A stretch of 64,000 bases of DNA from Nicotiana tabacum. Lineage: Eukaryota > Streptophyta > Magnoliopsida > Solanales > Solanaceae. Below the pieces are notes generated by a model. It was not told where the DNA came from, searched no databases, and was given only the letters and a program-made list of their open reading frames with translations. The stretch lies in contig NC_134082.1 in assembly GCF_000715075.1 (NCBI RefSeq), forward strand, positions 193,925,948 through 193,989,947, read 5' to 3'. Positions 32,728 to 43,479 of this stretch are shown piece after piece. The first letter of the stretch is position 1. The number at the start of each line of letters is the position of its first letter. The translations under genes were made by a program, and so were the position numbers.

Positions 32728-34582
32728 CGCTGTATTATTTGTGCAAAAGAAACGAAGTCTAGCTGTGGCGGGATAATGCTGACCAGAAGGCGAGATCAAA
32801 ATTGCCCCAATCCCTACACCCTTGGCGTTCACGGCTCCGTCAAAGAACATCTTCCAAACATGAGCTTCCTCCGAGATCACTTCTACGGTGTTTACCTCTT
32901 CATCTGGAAAGTAGGTATCCAATGGCTGGTATTCCTCATCGACCGGATTTTCGGCCAAATGATCTGCTAATGCCTGGGCTTTCATTGTCGTGCAAGTGAC
33001 ATAAACTATGTCGAATTCCGTAAGCAAGATTTGCCATTTAGCCAGTCTCCCAGTAGGCATTGGTTTCTGAAATATGTACTTCAAAGGATCCAACCTGCTT
33101 ATGAGGAACGTAGTGTGGGCTTGGAGATAATGTCTCAGCTTTTGAGCAACCCATGTGAGAGCGCAGCATGTCCTTTCCAGCAGAGTGTATTTGGCCTCGT
33201 AGCCGGTGAATTTCTTGCTCAAGTAGTAAATTGCTTGCTCCTTCTTTCCGGTTACGTCGTGTTGCCCGAGGACGCAACCGAAAGAGTTCTCCAAGACTGT
33301 CAGATACAAGAAAAGTGGCCTCCCTGGTTCTGGAGGGACCAAGACTGGGGGATTCGAAAGGTATTCTTTGACTTTATCAAAGGCTTCTTGACACTCAGTT
33401 GTCCATTTGATCGCCGCATCTTTCCTTAAAAGCTTGAATATGGGCTCACACGTGCTTGTCAGCTGGGCAATGAACCGACTGATGTAATTCAACCTGCCCA
33501 ACAGACTCATCACGTCTTTCTTTGTTCTCGGGGGAGGTAGATCTCTGATGGATTTTATCTTAGTTGGATCTAGCTCGATTCCTCTCCTGCTTACGATGAA
33601 GCCCAAAAGTTTGCCCGACGGAACTCCGAAAGCGCATTTGGCTGGGTTTAGCTTCAAGTCATACTTCCTTAATCTCTCGAAGAATTTCCTCAAGTCTTGG
33701 ATGTGATTATCCTGCGTCCTGGACTTGACTATCACGTCGTCCACGTACACCTCTATTTCCTGGTGCATCATGTCATGGAAAATGGCAGTCATGGCCCTCA
33801 TGTAAGTAGCCCCAGCATTCTTCAGACCAAATGGCATGACCCGGTAACAGTAAGTGCCCCAAGGCGTGGTGAAGGCAGTTTTCTCGGCGTCCCTTTCATC
33901 CATCAGTACCTGATGATACCCAGCATAACAATCTACAAAAGACTGTATCTCGTGTTTGGCACAATTATCAACGAGGATGTGGATGTTGGGCAGCGGGAAA
34001 TTATCTTTAGGACTTGCTCTGTTCAGATCTCTGTAATCTACACATACCCGAGTTTTCCCGTCCTTTTTTGGTACTGGAACCACATTCGCCAACCATGTTG
34101 TATATTGGACTACCCGGATCACTCCTGTTTTCAGCTGCTTGGTGATCTCCTCTTTAATCTTGTCACTGACCTCAGTTTTGAACTTTCGTTGCTTTTGTTG
34201 AACTGGAGGACAATCAGGATGAATCGGCAATTTATGAACCACTAGATCAACACCTAGTCCCGGCATGTCATCATATGACCAAGCAAACACGTCTTTGAAT
34301 TCAAGAAGAAGTTGAATTATCGCCTCTCGCGTTTTCTTGTCCGTGTGAATGCTTATCTTGGTCTCCCGGATTTCTTCCGGGGTTCCTAAATTTACCGGTT
34401 CAGTGTCATTCAGATTTGGCTTAGGTTTATTCTCGAAATATTCCAACTCTCGGTTTATCTCCCTAAAAGCCTCTCCCGCATCATATTCGGGTTCTGGGTT
34501 CATTAGTTCGCAGTTAAATAACTCATTGTGATCTGGGCGTGAAGTCTGCAAGCATGTCATATTTAAAGCCGCATTATTAGGA
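32665..34582 (-). pseudogene. pol: RT, RNase H and start of aRNH, interior 1
   Basis: Pol exon 2; the first ATG is at 34560 but the frame joins gag-protease by splicing at 34582. The 631-aa frame holds an N-terminal linker, RT with VDYRDLNRASP, the catalytic YVDD (about residues 272-275) and PFGLKNAGATY, then an RNase H-like region (YYLSKKFTGYEAKYTLLERT) in which the expected first catalytic Asp is replaced (LYLTVLENSFGCVL). It then enters aRNH before the frameshift near 32727. RT is intact here, unlike in interior 2. Confidence 0.92.
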
Positions 34583-34794
34583 CTGAAAATGAAGATAAAA
34601 GGAAAAATAATAAAAATCAGAACAAAAGAAAGAATAGGAAAGCAATGATGATTTTTTTTATATTTTCTTTAGAAAGTTGGAAGACAACAATGTTTACAAC
34701 TAGGAATTCAAAGCAACAATTGAAAAGAAGAAAACGTTCAAGTTATGTCCTGGAGATAACTTGTGACACAGGAAAGGTGGCAGGACAGGTCTAC
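34583..34794 (-). other. Predicted 212-nt intron between protease and RT, interior 1
   Basis: Donor GTAGAC after TCCGG, acceptor CATTTTCAG before TCCTAATAAT, with a T-rich 3' half. Unspliced, gag-protease stops at 34791-34793, inside the intron. Removing exactly 34583-34794 fuses the frames without a shift (codon GG plus T, then CCT AAT AAT) into pol. An intron at this position is established for Ogre elements. Confidence 0.8.
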
Positions 34795-36076
34795 CCGGAC
34801 TTCCGTCTAGTCGGGAATGGCGTGGCTTCCCAGTTTTGAAGTTGGGCGCTCGGCCCCATGTACAGCATTTCAGCAGTGCTTGTGCCTTCACCTGGTTGAA
34901 CCATGTGGACCTCGTAGAGCATCTCTCTCATTGCCCCACATATCTCCTCGATTTCCTCAGCTGTGAAGACCTCATCATCTTCTTCTTCAATGTACCTCGG
35001 CCTTATGAAAGTTTCGTATAAATCCGGCAGTGGTCGTGGTAACTTCCAACCCTTATTTTTCCTTTTCTTTGCCCACTCTTCGTCTGATGGAGTAGGTTTG
35101 AAACCTAGTCCAAAAGGTTTCTTGATGATTGGCAAAGTAATGGGTTCTGTTATTCCCTGAAGGGTTCGCCCAAGCCCCTTCCCTGGCCTAAATCCATGCC
35201 GGATCATCTCTTTGGCCACCATAAACGAGGCGTTAGACAGGAAAGGCTGGGGGCAGGGCATTCCCTCTTCGTGCTGCTCTGCCAGTACAATCTCGAAAGC
35301 TTGATAGACCGTATGTTCGCTTCCTTCTCTCGGTTCAAGGTACGGGATGGATGGGTCTCGATAAATGGCATGCTCATCTTCCCCATGGACCACGATCTCT
35401 CGGTCTTTGTACTCGAACTTCACCATCTGGTGAAGAGTGGAAGGAACGGCTCCTGCCGCATGGATCCAAGGTCTGCCAAGGAGAAAATTGTAGGATGTGT
35501 CCACGTCGATCACCTGGAAGGTGACTCGAAATTCGACTGGTCTTATGAACAACAACAGGTCTATTTCTCCCATGGTATCTCTCTTGATGTCGTCGAAAGC
35601 TCTTACGCAGACATTGTTGGGTCGGATTCTTCCTGTCCCAATTTTCATTCTTTGTAGCGTGGAAAGCGGGAAAATGTCAACACCTGATCCCCCATCCAAC
35701 ATTACCCGCTTGACATAGTAGTCCTCGCATTTAACTGTTAAATGCAAGGCCTTGTTGTGTGCTGCTCCTTCCGGGGGTAAATCATTTTTGCTGAAAGAGA
35801 TTTGGTTGACGACGAAGAATCTTTCTGTCATCCGCTCTAGTTGCTCCACCGAGGTTTCGACCGGTACATATGCTTCATTCAGGGTTTTCAGCAGGATCTT
35901 TTGATGCTCGGTCGACCTCATCAATAATGACAGCATGGATACTTGCTCAGGGTACTTGCTCAGCTGATCTATCACTTCGTAATCCGGCATCTTCATTTGT
36001 TGGAAGAACACTTCCGCTTCTTCAACACTCACGGGCTTCTTTGGAGCGAAGCGCCTTTGTGTGGCATTGTTCAGTT
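34795..36076 (-). pseudogene. pro: Protease plus G-patch region of gag-pro, interior 1
   Basis: What is left of gag-pro after a 3.6-kb deletion. The frame (to 36032 and a little beyond) keeps the retroviral-type aspartic protease, LDGGSG (catalytic Asp; Gly where most have Thr or Ser) and FLLGRPW, then a G-patch-like segment HGFRPGKGLGRTLQGI and the acidic C-terminus. All Gag and the zinc knuckle are absent. The 5' boundary is the deletion junction at 36076-36080, out of frame with ORF1. Confidence 0.85.
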
Positions 36077-37300
36077 ATTATGCCTTTGCGATGACTCGGT
36101 GAAATTCTGGATGTGGGGTCTCTTAGCTGGCCTTTCATGCTCGAGTTCCCTTCTATACCATGCAAGGTAACCTGGCGCCGTTTCTCCTTTGGCTCGATCC
36201 CGCACGCAAGTATCTGATTTCAAATATTGACCCTCATTCCAGATTTGGCGAATCTTTGCTTCTGGGAACTGTCCGTTAGGACTTATCTCAACTGCTTGAG
36301 CGCTAAGATCTTCCTCATGAGGTACTGTCTGGCATCTTCCGAACTGTCTCAAAACTCGGCCGGGTGCGTAAGGTTGAATGCTCTTAAGCCCCATCAGCAA
36401 GAAATGAGTTTTAGCCGCCGACATATATAAGATCTCATCAACAGGCAACCATCCCAACGTCCATTGTATTTGGCTGGCAGTAAGAGCTTGCAAGAACGAG
36501 GTCCATGCCAGGACTCCTTTGGGCAAAATGATCTTTTTGGTTCTCGTGTAAGATTCTTCTATGCGGGTCTTTTCCGGGGAACCATGGCTCAAAATCTCGG
36601 AATGATGGCAGAGGTGCTCGGTCATCCATATCTGTAGGAGCAAGTTACAACCTTCGAAGAAATTTCCCGCAGCTTTACAAGCTGTGAGAGCTCGAAAGAT
36701 GTCAGATACCACCATTGGCGCGAGAGTACTGTCACTTTGCGTGAGTAAAGTGCTGACGACCCCAGATATCTTCAAATCAATGTTTCCATCTTTCCTCGGA
36801 AATACCAGAAGACCCAGGAACATTATCATGAACGCTACCCGTCTGTGCTCGTCCCACTTCTGACGAACTCCTTTGCTGCACAGTTTATTGATTGGATTGT
36901 TGAATCCCCCCTCATGACCGTACCTATCATATATGAAGCATGGAGTACAAAATCCGGCTGCCAGATCCGGGTTGTGGACTGTTCTAGGTATCTTCAATGA
37001 ATCTAAGAACCGATGTACCGTGACGACTCTCGGGGCGACCAAGTATTTTTCCCTCAACGGAAGTTCAGTATTCCTGATGTATCCGGCCATTTCTTCCAAA
37101 GTCGGGGTGAGCTCAAAATCAGAGAAACGGAAAACATTGTGCGCCGGGTCCCAATAGGTAACCAAAGCTCTTATGATATCTCCCCGAGGCTGGATTTCCA
37201 ACAGACCCACAAGACCTTTCAGATATTTCTTAACCTCATTTTGTCCTTCAACACCTAGATCATTCCACCATAGCCGTAACTTGACAGGGATTTTGGTCAT
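36071..37300 (-). pseudogene. ORF1, truncated copy (interior 1)
   Basis: 409 aa versus 671 aa in interior 2. Near-identical to it through FTESSQRH and then ended by junction sequence (stop at 36071-36073), so the coiled-coil C-terminal half is lost. The retained part resembles the plant mobile domain/DUF7745-type region. The role of Ogre ORF1 is unknown. Confidence 0.85.
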
Positions 37301-38689
37301 TATTGAAAAATGTTCATTTTACATCGTGCTCATCCTGCACATTTATTAAGGTGATTTTAACAAAAATGACTTGACTCAAAATATTTTACAGAGGGGATCA
37401 AGTTTTGAACACGGCCTTTAAACACTTCGGGGACGAAGATTTTAAGGCTGTGTGGGTCTACTGGACAAAATGCTAAACAAGACCCAAAAGTGGCTATTTA
37501 TGCAAAGTCAGCCTTCCGGCGTCCCTTTCGGGAACATTCGTCTATTTATGACAAAACAGCGTCACCCGATTTATTTACGACTCTTTTTTTTTTTTTTTAA
37601 AAGTTTGAAACGCATTTTTTTTTATTCATTGATTTTGGCTATTTTAGCAAAAATGGTGGTTGAACCCGACGAGGGTTGCCTACGTATCTCACATCCGGTG
37701 AGAATCAAACCGGCGTAGTTCGGGCATATCATGAATAGAGAAAATCAAATAAACCTAGAAATCAAGAATAAGTATTTTTTTTAAAAAAAAAAAGGTAAAG
37801 ACTAAAGAAAATATTATTTTTTTTTAGGCAATATTTTGGATTATTAGTCTGAATTTATAAAAGGGGTACCACAAAAGAAACAACACTTTTTTTTTAATTA
37901 TGAATTTTCCATTTTTTTTTACTTTTAAATGAATACCTTTTTTTTTGTTTTGGACATGAAAGAAATTTTTTTTTTGTATTATTTTTTTTTAATAATTCAA
38001 ACTAAGAAGACAAAATTTTTTTTTATTTTTTATTTTTAGAAAAATTCCGGCGAGGTTTTGACAATACTTGAACATTGGTTTTATTTTTCCAAAATAAGTA
38101 ATTATCTCCCTACGCTGCTATTTTCCCTTTTTTAGAAACCGGTCAACATGCGGAACCGAAGCAAATAAATGCACAACATAGATAGGAATGCAGCAATGAT
38201 GGTCTTTTCATTTCAGGTCGTCTGTCCTAGACGGACCCAACCCCTGTGTTGAGTCCTCTAAGTCAAATGCAACATGATGCAAATAAGCGTTCCTACTAGG
38301 GATCCGGCATGAAGTCAAGTTATTCTAGGTTCATAACCTGGGTATTTGTTCTAGACTGTGTACCCGAGCGGACAACTCGAGTCGAGGAGGGGGCTACGTA
38401 CCGGGGACCCGCGAGATCGTCCGGCTTTGTAACTTGTCCGACCTCTTTCTTATTTCAGGTATCGACACTAACAGAATAGGGAGTCTCGACCAGCGAGCTT
38501 CTCCCCGGAGGTAAGAAGAGAAGGGTTTCGGCACAGTTTATATACAGTTCAGATAATATCAAAGCGGTAAAAGACAACATTTAGCACGTTATGCACAACA
38601 TGTAATAAAGATCAGATAATAAAGCCAAATATAACAACTATTTTAAGCTCGAATTCTTGAACCCTGAACCAGTGGTTCTGGGTTCACTA
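37301..38689 (-). other. 5' leader of interior 1, A-rich in sense
   Basis: About 1.4 kb between primer site and ORF1. No gene. The ORF1-proximal part (37575-38045) is packed with T8-T14 runs on the plus strand, so A-runs in the RNA. The primer-proximal part (38210-38520) is GC-rich with many short inverted repeats and is a candidate packaging region, which is inference only. Confidence 0.65.
37677..37721 (-). promoter_or_regulatory. GAACTAC/GTAGGCA hairpin motif, leader copy (interior 1)
   Basis: Sense GAACTACGCCGGTTTGATTC then GAGATACGTAGGCA; stem CTACG/CGTAG. It lies about 375 nt before the ORF1 ATG. Confidence 0.6.
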
Positions 38690-38707
38690 TCCCCAGCAGA
38701 GTCGCCA
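38690..38707 (-). other. Primer-binding site, interior 1
   Basis: Sense TGGCGACTCTGCTGGGGA, 4 nt after the LTR2 end. It matches the expected complement of a plant tRNA ending GAGTCGCCA; Ogre elements are known to use tRNA-Arg. Confidence 0.8.
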
Positions 38708-38711
38708 GAGC

Positions 38712-41700
38712 TGTCACACCTCCTTTTTGCGCGCCCGCCCCGAAGGGTTAAATGCGCGGGTGGAGTTTTTCCAATTTAAGTGACAATATTCGAAATGGGA
38801 TTATTTATTTAATTCAGAGTCGCCACTTGGGAAAGGTTTGGCTTTTGGTGTCCCAAGTCACCGGTTTATCTTGAATCCCAAATCGAGGAAATTTTCGACT
38901 TTTCCAAATGAAGTCTGCGAACTAGAAATTCTAAGTAAGGAATTCTGTTGACCCGAGGGAAGGTGTTAGGCACCCTCGAATCCCGTGGTTCTAGCACGGT
39001 CGCTTAAATTGTTATAATGGCTAAATATCTGATTTAAATACATGTTATGACTTACGTGCTTTTATTAAGTTTAAACCGCTTTTATCATTATCACTTATTT
39101 TTATAGAATTGCAACGTCGTGAAAATGCATCTCGAACCACGTCACAATCAATGCGCCCGTGATCGTCAACACATTTGGACTTCGTTGAGATTTGGATTTG
39201 GGTCACATCAATGTGCATCCGAATTTAAGAATATGGTTTAATTAAGCCGCGCCTAAAGAGTCTAACGTGTTATTATTTTTGTGGAAGGCCATGAAATTCG
39301 CTAAACGGCCTATCCTGGACTCTAAATAATTATTATGGTTATTTATTGAGGGCCATGCAATTTTGCATTTTTGTTTGGCGAGGCTCGCCTCTATTTTAGA
39401 AAAGGATATCCTAAAGTGGCTACATTTCTAACTATGTTCAATCTAAAATAGAAGAAAGAAGATACATGTCAATTCAAGTATATGCTTTGGGCCTAAATCT
39501 TATCAATTTCTGATTAGTTATTTGTAAAGTAAAAGACGTCCTACTTTTATGAGAAATGTTCTACTTTGATAAAGAAATTACGTGACAAATGCTAGGCTCA
39601 TATCCAAAACATCTCTTGAATTGAATTCAAACTAGACTCATTTAGGCTAGGTTAAGGGAATTAACCCACTGAGCATTATTATCACTGGGGGTTCGAACGC
39701 GCTCCTATATACTGCCTAGCGGGTTTTGACGAAAGAAACTAAAATAAAACAGAACATCATTGTGTAAGGTGGAAGTATCCTATCATTATAGCTAAAACAA
39801 GAATCTGATCAGTCACTGTGTCAAATATTTGTACATCCTACGTACCACACCATTACTTAACCCATATCAACAAACAACTATAAACTAAGATACAAGAGGC
39901 TAAAACTCAGCTTAAACATTAACTAACTGGCATTTTTACTATTGAATTATACACTGATCAATTCATACGAAAGGAGCAATAGACCACGAGCATTACAGAC
40001 AGACATTTAAACTTCTTGGAATTCCTTTCATTTCATGCTTTCGAACGGTTACAGTTTACACCCACATAGGATTTGAAATGTGTACCTGGAATGCTGAAAT
40101 GCAAAGAGGAAGAAGAGAATGACAGGGAAAGGTCAGCAGCAGCAGGAAACCAAATAACAGCAGCAGCAGCAGGTAACCAAATAGAAACAAAATCCCAGTG
40201 CAAGATGCAGTTATAGCCAATGGGCAGAGGCAACAAAAATGACAGCAACAAGCAGAGAAGTGGGCTCAGGATTCAAACGGTCCAACCCCAAAAGAAGGCA
40301 AACCAATAAGAACCAAAACAAAAGAAACCTAGCTGATACTTGAGGGGAAATCAGCACTTATTTGAAACAGGTTAAACAAACTGGGAATCGAACAATTAGC
40401 AGGAAGAAAAGATAGTTTCTGCTTTCTGTATATCCCCCCTCTATCTCCTTTCTTTCCAAAATCTAAACCAATCTTCAGTTTTGAAATTATACTGAAGTTA
40501 TTAAAAGAAATCTTTTCCAGTTCCTGTTTTCAGAATTTGAACTCTCAGATGTTCCCTCTCAGTGTCTCTCTCTATCTCTGTATGCTCTGTCTGTATGTAT
40601 ATATATCTGTATGTATTTCAACTCTCTCTTTCAAAAATTCCTCACAGTGTGTGTATTTTTTTCCTCTCCAATCTTCCCGGTTCTCTGACCTCTAATCCTC
40701 TCTTTATAAGCCTTCACATTACCCCTTTTAACAGCCTGTTTAGACTATCACCATACCCCTCCCATGTGCCTTCCATTTTCAGTTCCACTTTAGCTAATTA
40801 AGTATTAACCCCATCATTCCCCTGGCAGGCTTAAACTTTCCCATTTTATTAACTAAAAGCAAGCATGGGCAGCAGGATGTAGTCTGACAGCACATGCTGT
40901 CAAACCATTTTTAAATCCAAAGCCCTTTTATGCAGGAAACAGGCTGTGCACAATGCACATGCTGTGCACAAGTGCACATGCCATCAACTCAGATTTCAAT
41001 TAACAATCTACCCTCAGATTCAAATATAGCAACTATAAGTGAACCTACTTGATCCTTACTTTGATTCAAACAAAGTTGCAGCAAGCAACAGGTGCAATCG
41101 TTAACATTTGAACTACTGAAATTAATTGACGACATTTGTCGACTCGACTATACTAGTTATAACTCATACAGTCGTAACCAAAAATCAAACATTTAACAGT
41201 ATCGACAAGGTTCGCATTACACTGACTGAGCAGAATTGTGCTTCGAGGAATCAGTTAATCAGTACAAATTTGGAATTCAACTAATTGCTCAACAAATACA
41301 TACATACACACTATCAGGACAAGTAGAAAAGGACACTTAATCAAACAACAAGGGTTCAGGCAAAGTAGACAGGACACAATTAATAGAAACTCAAAACAAA
41401 ACAGACTTCAACAATCACGAACGGCTTTTAAAAAAAATCACACGGACTAAAACAAGTAAAGGAAAGAAAACAAACTCACCTTAAAACTCGAAAAATCAAA
41501 AGTTTTGAACTCGGATTTGGACAGACCTTTCTTAAGGCTGAACGGACTTTAATCGAAGTGTTTCTCAGATGAGAAACACCTCGATTAAGGTCCATTAGGC
41601 CTTAATTTCTTTGGCTCGAACAAAACACGGACCAGTGACGAAGAATCACAAAGTTCCAAAACTCAGATCTGGGATTCATGCTTCCCTGATCAGATTCGGA

Positions 41701-42739
41701 CCAAACCAAGTATGGTTTGGTCACGAGGGGGGTCTGGGGAGTGTCTGGTGTGAAGCTGGGGTTAAACGGTGTAGATCGAGTTTTGACTCGAATCTTCAAA
41801 TGAAGATTCGAGGACCTAGAGGATGATTCGAACTAAACGGTCAACAGGTCTATGTTCAGGGTGGTGAGGGGGTTCTATGGTGTTCAGGGCGAGGTCACCG
41901 GCGTTCATGTCGTCGGTTTTCATGGTGGAGGATACAGGGGCGGCTCTAGGGTTTGATGGGGGTGAGGTTGAAGACGGGAGCTGGGGTATCAGATGGGGGG
42001 CAGGGTAAGGTTATAGGCTTATATATGGAATGGGTGGGTTGATCTCAACCGTTAGATCAATCTAGGTCTACGATCTGGATCTGAGGGCTTAAGTGGAACG
42101 GTGTCGTTTCGAGGGTAAAGGGTTTGGGTTGGTCCGGGTGGAAACGGGTCAGGGCCATTAGTGGGTTATGGGAAATGTGATCTTGGTCGTTGATCAATCT
42201 GAGATCAACGGCCCAGATCAGGCTCAAACATTACGACGTCGTTTAGACGTCTTTGGTGTCAACTGGACAAGGGCCGGGCAAGCCTGGTTCTGGGCTGTTT
42301 GTTTGGGCCAATTTTAATAAATTGGCCCAATCCGGAAGAAGAAAGGATCTTTTTCTCTCTTTTTTTTATTATTTTTATTTCTTTTTCTTATTTATTTTAA
42401 AAACAAAACTAAGCAAAAATCAAATTAAAATTAAATACACACTCAATACAATTATTTGCACACACACTAAAGATATTTCAAAACAGGTAAAATCAAACAA
42501 AACAAAATCACGGACAAAGATGCCTGTTTATGCCTTTCTATTTAAACCATGTTACGGTTTCAGATTATGCATGACACGTACACATTTTTTTTGTATTTTG
42601 TTTTAATAAAGTAAAAATGGGCCAAGGTCATAAATAATTAACGAAGTGCCATAAAAAAATTGTACAACAGGATCAATTGTCGTTATTTTTCATTTCTTTT
42701 GGAGCGATTGTTCCGTGAAACAAAAATCACGTGCTCACA
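38712..42739 (-). mobile_element. LTR2 (4,028 bp), shared by both interiors
   Basis: Complete LTR, sense TGTGAGCACGTG to GGAGGTGTGACA. It serves as 3' LTR for interior 2 and 5' LTR for interior 1. There is no target duplication at either edge, so it is internal to one insertion. CT-rich and CAG-repeat microsatellites account for small open frames (40033-40251, 40562-40801, 41611-41826), which recur in all LTR copies and show no domain. Confidence 0.96.
42018..42028 (-). promoter_or_regulatory. TATA box of LTR2
   Basis: Sense CCATATATAAG about 715 bp into the LTR, followed downstream by AAACCCTAGAGCCGCCCC. It gives U3 of about 0.75 kb and an R-U5 of more than 3 kb. Absent from LTR1. Confidence 0.6.
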
Positions 42740-42752
42740 GCTGCCCCTCTTT
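42740..42752 (-). other. Polypurine tract of interior 2
   Basis: Sense AAAGAGGGGCAGC directly before the LTR2 start. Identical to the tract of element A at 5245-5257. Confidence 0.88.
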
Positions 42753-43479
42753 GTTCGGAAACACGAAGAGTTTTTGTGCAAAGATAAAGTGAGCGTGTAT
42801 GAGCGATTTTTGCCTATGGACCACTCCGTATGAAGCATGTTTTTTTGAAAGATCTGATCGAATCCTGCTTCAAAGATTTCCTACATATCCTGGGCTAAAC
42901 AGGAATCAGGTCAATGTAGTTCGAGAAGTTTTGGTAGCTGGGACTACCATGGGATTGCAATGCTTGCTGCTACTGCTGTTGTTGTTGTCACTGCTGCATC
43001 ACTGACCGCCTTATTACAACCAAACAAAAATTGGAAACTGAACTAACTACTTATATGCATGTCAACTGCTAGTTACAAGATTCCTATCTATGATTCTTTT
43101 ACGACTTGATCTTGGGTCTTAGATGATTTTGCTTGTAGACTCCGATCTGAATCTTGATGCTTGCGAGTTGCGGCGACTTGTTTAATCTCCGGGATACTGA
43201 GTGAGACGCGATAGGCAGGGTTCAGGACCTTAATCAAATGTTGGAGTCAATCCGCCTTCCATTTACTCCGATATCTCGGGACATCTTCTTTTTTCTTTTC
43301 TTTTTCTTCTTCGATTTCGAACTGGGACTCATCTCGTGGGTCATTTTGATCCATGTGGCTCGAGGTCAGACCTACGGGAGAAAACAAACGAACGAAATTT
43401 TCTGCCCCAGTTTCACTAGGAAAATTTCGTTAATTATTCGCCAGGAAGTTCATAAAATTGATGAAAGAGGATATGCATG
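42753..43479 (-). other. Terminal 3' UTR of interior 2
   Basis: 0.7 kb between array 2 and the polypurine tract, no gene. Contains a GAACTAC motif (42878-42922) and a conserved block at 43395-43411 (sense ACTGGGGCAGAAAATTT) also present in element A at 3838-3854. Nearly all of this segment is deleted in interior 1. Confidence 0.7.
42878..42922 (-). promoter_or_regulatory. GAACTAC hairpin motif, pre-PPT copy (interior 2)
   Basis: Sense GAACTACATTGACCTGATTC then GGATATGTAGGAA. The stem CTACAT/ATGTAG is the compensated version. About 125 nt before the polypurine tract. Confidence 0.6.

Noticed and set aside
33697..34245. 182-aa plus-strand frame opposite RT (also 50786-51334)
   Set aside because: Antisense shadow of the conserved RT coding region; duplicated only with pol.
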